NCBI GenBank assembly: GCA_937886325.1
Contig: CALABV010000209.1
Coordinates: forward strand, 1-7,826
Length of the DNA stretch: 7,826 bases
Direction: 5' to 3'
Source of the DNA: an uncultured Geobacter sp.
GTDB taxonomy: Bacteria; Desulfobacterota; Desulfuromonadia; Geobacterales; Geobacteraceae
Shown here in pieces: positions 1-6,671 of this stretch. The position numbers and the translations under genes were made by a program. The notes under the pieces were generated by a model. The model ran no database searches, was not told the origin of the DNA, and saw only the letters and a program-made list of their open reading frames with translations. The first letter of the stretch is position 1. Each line of letters starts with the position of its first letter.

Positions 1-46
1 ACCACCGAGATCTACACTCTTTCCCTACACGACGCTCTTCCGATCT
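1..46. other. Illumina TruSeq universal adapter (P5 side), assembly contamination
   Basis: These 46 bases match, by memory of the published oligonucleotide, the 3' portion of the Illumina TruSeq universal adapter. They begin at ACCACCGAGATCTACAC and end exactly at the GCTCTTCCGATCT ligation end. This is library-preparation sequence and not part of the organism. It marks the true left end of assembled DNA as base 47. The minus-strand reading frame of the neighbouring peptidase gene stays open through it, so automatic annotation would append about 15 artificial residues to that protein. Confidence 0.97.
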
Positions 47-523
47 AATCTGATGAATTCTTCGACTTGTTGGCTCGCCTATCGTTATCTTTTTTCGAGA
101 CAGTCTCTTCAAGCCGTCGGAGTCAGTCAGGAACAAGGTATCCCCTTGGATTCTCGTAACAACCGTCCAATGATTATGTTTTCCATTCAGGCCAATAATC
201 ACGGCGCCAATGCCGGTCGACGGGCTTTCGAGATGACCTAGCATTTCATCCCAGACCATTGGAAGGCTCACGTCTTTGCCGACAAAGGGTCTCCTTCTGG
301 GAATCTCTTCCGTAATGAGATCGTTGATAATGTTGTAGAGCACGCCAATCGTCATCCCACTGGTGATTATTTGCTTTAAATGTCGCTTTTCGGACAGATG
401 TTCGATGATGGCATCGAATAATTCCTTTGGTTCTCTACCTTGTTCAGCGCGAACTATACTAATGGAATTCACAATACTGTAAACGCCGCAAAGTCCATCC
501 AAGGCTCCCTGATGATGAGGCAT
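47..523 (-). CDS. Probable papain/C39-like cysteine peptidase, 3' end missing
   Basis: This is a 159-residue open frame starting at ATG 523 that has no stop before the adapter, so the C-terminus is lost. The N-terminus carries QGALDGLCGVYSIVNS (residues 5-20). Gln5 sits seven residues before Cys12, and a Cys-Gly follows, as expected for the oxyanion Gln and nucleophile Cys of a papain-fold peptidase. A later HNHWTVV (His118) and a hydrophobic strand ending LTDSDG (Asp134) fit the remaining catalytic His and Asp. No signal peptide or membrane segment is visible, so it is probably cytoplasmic. A strong AGGAGG lies 7 bases before the start, and the gene begins 24 bases after the stop of the upstream SNF2 gene, so it belongs to the same operon. 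Inference: it may be the effector of the module, cleaving a protein target. It could instead be a transglutaminase-like or deubiquitinase-like member of the same fold. The spacing of the triad supports the fold; the substrate is unknown. Confidence 0.72.
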
Positions 524-530
524 AGTAATT

Positions 531-536
531 CCTCCT
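531..536 (-). promoter_or_regulatory. Ribosome binding site of the cysteine peptidase gene
   Basis: The minus strand reads AGGAGG, a perfect Shine-Dalgarno core, 7 bases before ATG 523. It fixes the start of a gene that has no stop in the window, and it lies in the 24-base gap after the SNF2 stop codon. This is the strongest binding site of the operon, which suggests that the peptidase is well translated. Confidence 0.85.
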
Positions 537-547
537 AATAAATTGCA

Positions 548-3500
548 TTACTTATTCTTTCCAGCAAGCACCAGCACCAACTGCGTCGACGGTTCGGGAG
601 CAGCCAGGAAATGGGTGTTGCGCCAGTTCAGCTCCCGGTCCTTGATGTACTCTTCAATGTTCTGCAGCTCATTTTTATAGCGCCGTGCCATCGGATGAGA
701 CTCACCCAGTTCGGAGATCCGCCGTCGCAGCAGATCCTCCCGCCGTTTGCGCCAATCCCGCAGACGCCGTTCTTCCTTGCGAAGGATAGGCATCAGTTGC
801 TTTTCCCGTTCCGCTTTATGCATCCGGAGGTGCTTGAGACTCTCCTCCACAGCCGAGGCGACAAGCAGCTGCGCCGCCCGAAGGTTGGGCATTTCACCGG
901 TGTTTACCAAGGTCTCGAACTTGGCGGCATCCAGGGCATCTTTGAGAGGCAGGCAACAGATCCTGCCTCCCTTGGCAAAGGTCACGGCGTGGGCATCGAC
1001 AACCAGCGGTGCGCCGGCCTTGGAGCTGACCTGCCCGATGAAGCAGAAACAGAGCTCGCCCGGCGCCAGACCGCCGGCGACAACCAGGGGCGCTTCCCCA
1101 CGCCGCAACTGCATCAAAAGGCGTTCGGTTATCCATTGCAGAATGGGATGCTGCTCGCTGCAGAGCAGCTCTTTTGACCAGTATCCGGAAGTATGGCGGG
1201 CCGCCTCGATGGCCAGGTTAACCTGGGCCGGATCGTCGGTCAGGCGGAATTCGCCGTTGTCCGGCCAGCTTTCTTCCGGGATAGCAGTGGCCCCAAAGAT
1301 AATTTCGCTTTTCGCATCCGAGTCGCCCAGACGGCGTTTCAACTCCTTTGGCGGGGTAATGATGATGAGGTTCCCGGTCTCCTGAATCGGCTGCCAGCCA
1401 TCGGTTTGTCCTGCCAGATAGCGGTAACCATCCAACAGGAACTTTTTGTCGGAACAGAGCCGGACCCGCTGCTCTTCGTGCGATTTCGTAGTAATTGCCG
1501 GTTGAGTTGGTTTAGCAGACTCACCGCTCTCTCCGAGCAGAAATTTAAGGTATTCCTCGTGGCCGGTCTGATTGGCGAGGGCAAGCATGGCCTCCAGGGC
1601 GGCGGCTTCCGGATCCTCGGCAGCCCCCTTTTTCTGGAGGACATCCACATTCCCCTCCAGGATCCCCTTGTCCGCGATATACTCCTCTTCCGCCTTGGGG
1701 TCATAAAGCTGAAGAACGCTTTCTCCCGACTGTCGCAGGCGGTTGATCTCCTCCACCTTGGAGATGAGTCGCTCGAAAATCGCACCGTCACCGGCCAGAA
1801 GACCCTGTTTGGTGTTCACCATCAAATAGCGCAGGATCGGGTTCTTTTTCTGCCCAAGCCGGTCTATACGGCCGTTTCGCTGAATCAGGGTGATTACGGA
1901 CCAAGGTAGGTCGTAGTGCATTATCTGGTGACATTCGTGGTGCAGGTTGATCCCTTCGGAGGCCACATCGGTTGCCAGAAGCAGACGGACGGGGGACGAG
2001 CCGGTGGCAAACGCCTCCACGGTCTTCATCAGGTGGACATCGGGCGTACCCCCGTGAATTACCGCCAGCGGCTGCGTCGCCTGAGCCTCGAACGATTCGC
2101 TGTAGTCAATGCCGAAATCTTTGGAAAGCGCCTTGGCCAAAGCGTCCTGGGTGGGACGGGACTCGGTGAAGATCAAGATACGGGGACAACCGGCGCTCCC
2201 TTTCCAGCCGAGATCAAGCAGTTGGGCCTTCAACACCTTGTAGCGTGATGAATCGCGGATAGTCAGACCGGCAAGGGTTGAAAGAATTCGCTTCAGATAC
2301 GGTATTTCGGGAGAGTCGGGCGTTTTGGCCGACAGCTCCTTCAGCCGCTTTCCCGAGGTGGAGGCACAGGCTTCCGGACTGGAAAGGAACAGCTTGTAGA
2401 GCCCATACTGAATGAGCGACTGATTCTGCCAGCCTTCCTCCTTGGCAGTTCCTTTGCTTCGGGCTTCTTGAACGGCCGATCGCAGTTCGGCAAAAACGGA
2501 GTAGACTGCCTCTTCCTGTGATGTTGCATCGCGGGTGGTCTGGCTGATCGGAATGACCTTGCGCTCGGAGAGCATGTTGCCCGCATCCTCCCGGACATCC
2601 TCCTTGAAGCGCATCAGGAAGAAGCCCTTGATATCTTCGGCGGTATACTCTCGAAGGTTCGGATCGGGAATGGTGGAAGGGTCAAGCAGCGAGATCAGGC
2701 GGCCGAAGGTCTCCCTCTTGCCGTTGTGGGGAGTTGCCGTGGTCAACAGCATACTGTCAGTGCGGCGGGCCAGGACCCGCGCCAGACGGTAGCTCAGGTT
2801 CCGCTCCGGAATACTGGCGCCGGCTACGTTGTGGGCCTCGTCTATGACAACCACATCCCAGCGGGTATCCTTGAGAAAGTGCTCGTAACGGCCGACATTC
2901 TTCAACGTATCCAGGCTGATGATTACCCGGTGATAAACCTCGAAAGGATTCTTGTTTGCCGGGATCTTCAGCCGAAGCTTCGCGATGCCCGCGGAATCCA
3001 GCCGTACCAGGGGAATATTGAAACGGTTCCACAGTTCGGCCTGAAATTGTGTCAGCATAGACTTCCGGGCCAGGACAAGGATCCGGTTGGCCCGACCGCG
3101 GCGCATGAGTTCGGTGAGGACCATCCCCACCTGTATGGTCTTACCGAGGCCCACGGCATCCGCCAGGAGCAGCCGGGGGCGCAGTTGCCCCAGGGCACGG
3201 CGGACAGTCTCTTCCTGGAACTTCATTACTTTAAACGCGCCCATCCCCTCCAGGTCGGGTTCGATGCCGGTCGCTGGCATCTTGCGCAGTTGCGCCTCCA
3301 GGAATAGTTTGGAGAGCTTGTAGCCGCTCGTCGAATCCGGAACCAGCGTTGTCGCCTTTGGGTCGACCGGCGTAATCTCGTCAAGCTGTGTGAGAAATAT
3401 GGCCTCATGGCCGCGGACAAGATCGTCGGCGCCCACGCAGTGGACAGCCAGATGATTTGATTCGTAATCGGAAAGGTCGACACGGGTCACTAGCCATTCG

Positions 3501-3553
3501 GCATCACGGCACAGGACCCGGACTCCGGGAGTAATGGGGGTATTAGCAGGCAT
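548..3553 (-). CDS. SNF2-family (RapA/HepA-like) DEAH ATPase/translocase, GC-rich
   Basis: A 1001-residue superfamily 2 ATPase of the SNF2 type, expected to move along double-stranded DNA or remodel nucleoprotein using ATP. Residues count from ATG 3553: motif I DAVGLGKT (132-139), Walker B DEAH (238-241), motif III TATPH (272-276), motif V ATDVASEGINL (527-537) and motif VI QRNGRIDRLGQ (558-568) with its arginine fingers. All key residues are intact, so it should be active. The first ~60 residues look like a small beta domain, and the last ~80 are highly basic and probably coiled, a likely nucleic-acid or partner contact. I chose ATG 3553 because AGAGGA lies 8 bases upstream. The in-frame GTG at 3577 would add eight residues but has no binding site. 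The gene overlaps the end of the preceding small gene by 11 bases. RapA itself is a transcription recycler, but the operon context argues for a defence-type role (inference). Nothing like a nuclease or methylase domain is visible. Confidence 0.93.
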   Translation of the reverse strand: MPANTPITPGVRVLCRDAEWLVTRVDLSDYESNHLAVHCVGADDLVRGHEAIFLTQLDEITPVDPKATTLVPDSTSGYKLSKLFLEAQLRKMPATGIEPDLEGMGAFKVMKFQEETVRRALGQLRPRLLLADAVGLGKTIQVGMVLTELMRRGRANRILVLARKSMLTQFQAELWNRFNIPLVRLDSAGIAKLRLKIPANKNPFEVYHRVIISLDTLKNVGRYEHFLKDTRWDVVVIDEAHNVAGASIPERNLSYRLARVLARRTDSMLLTTATPHNGKRETFGRLISLLDPSTIPDPNLREYTAEDIKGFFLMRFKEDVREDAGNMLSERKVIPISQTTRDATSQEEAVYSVFAELRSAVQEARSKGTAKEEGWQNQSLIQYGLYKLFLSSPEACASTSGKRLKELSAKTPDSPEIPYLKRILSTLAGLTIRDSSRYKVLKAQLLDLGWKGSAGCPRILIFTESRPTQDALAKALSKDFGIDYSESFEAQATQPLAVIHGGTPDVHLMKTVEAFATGSSPVRLLLATDVASEGINLHHECHQIMHYDLPWSVITLIQRNGRIDRLGQKKNPILRYLMVNTKQGLLAGDGAIFERLISKVEEINRLRQSGESVLQLYDPKAEEEYIADKGILEGNVDVLQKKGAAEDPEAAALEAMLALANQTGHEEYLKFLLGESGESAKPTQPAITTKSHEEQRVRLCSDKKFLLDGYRYLAGQTDGWQPIQETGNLIIITPPKELKRRLGDSDAKSEIIFGATAIPEESWPDNGEFRLTDDPAQVNLAIEAARHTSGYWSKELLCSEQHPILQWITERLLMQLRRGEAPLVVAGGLAPGELCFCFIGQVSSKAGAPLVVDAHAVTFAKGGRICCLPLKDALDAAKFETLVNTGEMPNLRAAQLLVASAVEESLKHLRMHKAEREKQLMPILRKEERRLRDWRKRREDLLRRRISELGESHPMARRYKNELQNIEEYIKDRELNWRNTHFLAAPEPSTQLVLVLAGKNK

Positions 3554-3953
3554 CGTCAAAATCCTCTGGGTTGACACACAGGTCTTCGCGGCCCGCCAGT
3601 CTCAGGCAGGCGTTGAAAACTTCGGCATCGTCATCAAAACCTATGGGCGAAGAGAAATCATCCTCATCATCATTGCATGTAGTGAAATAGCGGATCATCC
3701 CCTTACACCATGGCTCGGCGTGGGGAGGAATGGTCTTCCAATCTTCAGCAAGTTGACAGATGACGGAATACAGGCCCTGCGCCAGTGCCACATTCACCAT
3801 ACAGTTCTCTTCGGCAGCCAGTCGGGCCTTCTGAACATGCGCTTCCGCTTCTTTTACCAGATCGCCAAGGGCGACATCCGACACTGCCGTAGTGAATCGG
3901 CTCAGTGCATCATACTCAGTTTTCGTCAATCCTTCTGGAAAGAAGTTTGCCAT
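3543..3953 (-). CDS. Small acidic protein with weak YkvA/DUF1232 resemblance
   Basis: A 136-residue protein of unknown function encoded between the two SNF2 genes. The first ~75 residues look alpha-helical. The second half contains PWCKGMIRYF (81-90), an acidic run (95-99) and SSPIGFDDDAEVFNACL (101-117). The order 'YF ... SPI ... DD ... V' recalls the YkvA/DUF1232 family, but it lacks that family's hydrophobic segment, so membrane insertion is unlikely. The C-terminus is also acidic (DFDDAC). ATG 3953 is preceded by GAGGG at 6 bases, only 12 bases after the stop of the upstream ATPase, and the stop overlaps the downstream SNF2 gene by 11 bases. This placement suggests that it is made in step with both ATPases, perhaps as an adaptor, regulator or DNA-mimic-like partner (inference). 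The family resemblance is from memory and weak. Confidence 0.85.
   Translation of the reverse strand: MANFFPEGLTKTEYDALSRFTTAVSDVALGDLVKEAEAHVQKARLAAEENCMVNVALAQGLYSVICQLAEDWKTIPPHAEPWCKGMIRYFTTCNDDEDDFSSPIGFDDDAEVFNACLRLAGREDLCVNPEDFDDAC
3562..3567 (-). promoter_or_regulatory. Ribosome binding site deciding the ATG 3553 start
   Basis: The minus strand reads AGAGGA, 8 bases before ATG 3553. It lies inside the last codons of the 136-residue upstream gene. It supports ATG 3553 over the upstream GTG 3577, which has no purine-rich sequence before it. Confidence 0.7.
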
Positions 3954-3959
3954 CGTAAT

Positions 3960-3964
3960 CCCTC
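3960..3964 (-). promoter_or_regulatory. Ribosome binding site of the small acidic protein gene
   Basis: The minus strand reads GAGGG, 6 bases before ATG 3953. It follows almost directly on the TAG stop (3966-3968) of the upstream SNF2 gene, an arrangement that favours translational coupling by terminating ribosomes. Confidence 0.65.
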
Positions 3965-3965
3965 G

Positions 3966-6671
3966 CTATATTGGCCAAAGTATTGAATACAACTCAACCG
4001 TTGGCCGCTTGAACGGGACATCCAGCTCGATTATAAGATTATTGATTTTTTCCTGACCTGCCTTTACCACCTTCTCAATTTCAGTAATATCGGGCAGGCG
4101 CATTGACGAGTCAGCCTTGATTTCTTTACCACCATAGAGGCCGTTTAGCTCTTGCAACAGCTCCCAATCATGCAGAATTCTCAACTCATTTGCTTTTGTG
4201 TCAAAAAAGATACCCACAATTTTGTTGCGAATACTGGTCCTTTCGCTGGTGACACTGTCAAATAACCTGAACACGACCAGCGGCTGCTTAAGCTTGCCCA
4301 TGGGAATCGTTGCCACGCTCGCTGTACCATCCAGTGCCTGTTTGATCGCTTGGTCAACTACCTTGTGGCCAACTCCGAGAACTCGTCTGGCGGCATCTTG
4401 CCCACGAAGGTTCCGGTCAAAAACCATATTTTCGTAAGAAGTCTTGACACCAGGGTTGACGAGCCACTCCTCAGGAGTTTTGAAAGAAATTCCGTCTTCT
4501 TCCTTGAATACTCGCCTCCCGTTGAATGTGAGCATACCTTCTAAAAAAGGTTGCAGCGCAGGAAGGTCAATACGAGGGATCTTGTCAGACACTTCCCGAT
4601 AATCAAATCGGGAGCTGTTCCCAACAATCTTTTTAACAGTATCAAGTACATCTTCTCCGCCAAATCGAGCCGTCTTCGAGTCGAACCATTTCCCAAGTGA
4701 ATCCGACGGTACGCCAGTGGCTCCGGAGAACACTTCATTGAACATGGATGGAGACGTCATGCCAAGAACAAGCTGAAGAAGGTCTTCAGGTTCGTCCATG
4801 GCAGAACCGAGTGCTTGCATGATACTGTCGATTTTCGTATTCAGCTTTTCCCAAATGCGAGACTCCACCGTATCAGGATTACGCAGAGTAACCACTTCTA
4901 CTTGCTTATTCTGGCCATACCGATTGAGACGCCCAACTCGCTGATGGAGCCGCATCGGATTCCACGGCAAATCAACATGAATAAGACTGTGGCACCGCTC
5001 CTGTAAGTCGATCCCTTCGCCACCCGCTTCGGTTGAGACAATGAAACGAACCTTGCCCTGGTTAAACTTCTCTGCTGCAGCCTCGCGGGTTTCGTTGAGC
5101 ACGAGCACCCTCCCCGATGAGTCGACCACACCTTCCGCGCGATTATCACCATTGATGAAGGTTGCACAATTATCGCCAAATTCCTTGAAAAGACGAGAAA
5201 GAAGCAGAGACTGAGTTGCCTTGTATTCGGTGAAGAAGACCATGGTGCGCTCGGCAAATTTAGACTTAAGCAGTTCGATTATCTTGCAGATTTTGGTCTC
5301 TTCGGTCACCAGCTCAGCAGCAGCAATCAACTCTTGGAGACGTGGGGCCTCATCCTCCATAAGATGAACGGTTTCAGCGAGTTCTGCAATTTCTTCTTCC
5401 AGCCTGGAGATTTCGTCATCATTGCCAGCAGTTTGGAGCAATTCATATTGTGTAATTTGCGATTTGGTTTTCTGCAGTTTCTCTTCAAGGTGTCCTAACT
5501 TCTTTTGACTATGAATTATGCGAGCGAGTCGTCCCTTCAATGCACGCCGGATTGCCGCAACAGAACTCGAAGCTAGTTTCTGCATCGATATAAGTACAAG
5601 CATTACTGCCCTGCCATCAGCTTGCCCCAGAGAATTCGCATACATTTTCCCTGTGGCTATAAACTCCGTCATCATTTCATAGAAGGCTTCCTCCTGGGGA
5701 GAATATGCATAAGTTTCAGGTGAAACCAAAGGAGGGGAAAAAAGCTTCTTCCCATGCAGATCGGTTACGTTTTGCTTGTTATTGCGAATCAGAACCTGAC
5801 GCAAAAGGTGAAGTTGGTCGTAAAGCTCCTTTTTAGGATCAAACAGATCTGGGCGGAGTAACTTCAGTAGGGCGGTAAAACCATAGTTTTTACCGCGATG
5901 GGGAGTTCCTGTAAAAAACACCATTGATTCCACCCTACGTTCCTCCTGTATACGCCATACAAGTTTGTACGCTAGGGTGGGACCGGCCTCTTCATCAGCA
6001 TTGAGATGATGAGCCTCGTCAACGATAATTAGATCCCACGGATCACTTTCGATCAGTCTGCTATGACGGCCCTTTCGATCATCCCGGAGGGTATGGAATG
6101 AGGCAACAACCTGGCTATGAGTGTTCCAGAAATCTGACTTCTCTGTATCTGCCTCAACCACGTACTTTGCCATGCGAATATCGAACATCTCCCTCAAGCG
6201 ATATTGCCACTGTTCAACAAGCGAGGCTGGACACAGTACTAATAGACGCTTTACAGTTCCTCTCGAAATGAGCGGCCAAAGAATGAGTCCCGCTTCTATA
6301 GTCTTACCCAAACCTACGTCGTCGGCCACCAACCAACGAGTTGGCCACGTCTCATTGACCCGCCTACAAACCCACAGCTGATGCGGTAGAAGGGCAATCT
6401 TGGATCGTGAGAAAACTCCCCAGGCATCGTTAACAGAAACTATTGCAGCAGCTTGTGTTCGTGTAAGAACCTCAAGGGGGGAATCCCATGCGTCTTTATT
6501 TAAAGCCTGTTGAGGGGATAAAAACCTGGACAGTTCAGATTTGTCGATTTCTTCAATTCCATGATCAAATCGAACCAGAGTGGTTGGTCCTTTATCAAAC
6601 TCAACCTTTCCATTGCCAAACTTTGAATGGCGAACGAGGTCGCCGGGAGAAAATGACAATTCATTGGACAT
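3966..6671 (-). CDS. SNF2-family (RapA/HepA-like) DEAH ATPase with Tudor-like N-terminus and coiled-coil insert
   Basis: A 901-residue SNF2-type ATPase, probably a double-stranded DNA translocase. Residues count from ATG 6671. Residues ~7-48 (PGDLVRHSKFGNGKV..., LVRFDHG) form a Tudor/SH3-like or CarD-like barrel, as also occurs at the N-terminus of RapA. Motifs: I DDVGLGKT (117-124), DEAH (218-221), TGTPH (254-258), V STEAGGEGIDLQ (546-557), VI QRVGRLNRYGQ (577-587); all are intact. A long charged coiled coil (about 391-453) sits between the two RecA lobes. The C-terminal ~250 residues include VLGVGHKVVDQAI, like C-terminal regions of RapA-related helicases. Three clustered ATGs exist (6680, 6677, 6671). 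AAGAGG touches the first but is 9 bases from the third, so 6671 is preferred. It then overlaps the upstream gene by 11 bases. It shares little with the other ATPase of the operon outside the motifs, so they are not a recent duplication. Confidence 0.93.
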   Translation of the reverse strand: MSNELSFSPGDLVRHSKFGNGKVEFDKGPTTLVRFDHGIEEIDKSELSRFLSPQQALNKDAWDSPLEVLTRTQAAAIVSVNDAWGVFSRSKIALLPHQLWVCRRVNETWPTRWLVADDVGLGKTIEAGLILWPLISRGTVKRLLVLCPASLVEQWQYRLREMFDIRMAKYVVEADTEKSDFWNTHSQVVASFHTLRDDRKGRHSRLIESDPWDLIIVDEAHHLNADEEAGPTLAYKLVWRIQEERRVESMVFFTGTPHRGKNYGFTALLKLLRPDLFDPKKELYDQLHLLRQVLIRNNKQNVTDLHGKKLFSPPLVSPETYAYSPQEEAFYEMMTEFIATGKMYANSLGQADGRAVMLVLISMQKLASSSVAAIRRALKGRLARIIHSQKKLGHLEEKLQKTKSQITQYELLQTAGNDDEISRLEEEIAELAETVHLMEDEAPRLQELIAAAELVTEETKICKIIELLKSKFAERTMVFFTEYKATQSLLLSRLFKEFGDNCATFINGDNRAEGVVDSSGRVLVLNETREAAAEKFNQGKVRFIVSTEAGGEGIDLQERCHSLIHVDLPWNPMRLHQRVGRLNRYGQNKQVEVVTLRNPDTVESRIWEKLNTKIDSIMQALGSAMDEPEDLLQLVLGMTSPSMFNEVFSGATGVPSDSLGKWFDSKTARFGGEDVLDTVKKIVGNSSRFDYREVSDKIPRIDLPALQPFLEGMLTFNGRRVFKEEDGISFKTPEEWLVNPGVKTSYENMVFDRNLRGQDAARRVLGVGHKVVDQAIKQALDGTASVATIPMGKLKQPLVVFRLFDSVTSERTSIRNKIVGIFFDTKANELRILHDWELLQELNGLYGGKEIKADSSMRLPDITEIEKVVKAGQEKINNLIIELDVPFKRPTVELYSILWPI

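Noticed and set aside
53..241. A 62-residue plus-strand frame near the left end
   Set aside because: It lies antisense to the peptidase gene, which has a perfect ribosome binding site and peptidase-like motifs; the plus-strand frame has neither.
611..3323. Long open frames on the plus strand opposite the 1001-residue ATPase (for example 611-1177, 1193-1909, 2726-3307)
   Set aside because: They are antisense to a gene with all SNF2 motifs intact, have no recognisable domains, and are expected by chance in GC-rich coding sequence.
3554..3577. GTG 3577 as start of the 1001-residue ATPase
   Set aside because: No Shine-Dalgarno sequence precedes it, while AGAGGA stands 8 bases before ATG 3553. 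The longer form would overlap the upstream gene by 35 bases.
548..6671. Either ATPase as a type I or type III restriction subunit
   Set aside because: The motifs are RapA/SNF2-like, and there is no nuclease domain, methyltransferase or specificity subunit in the window.
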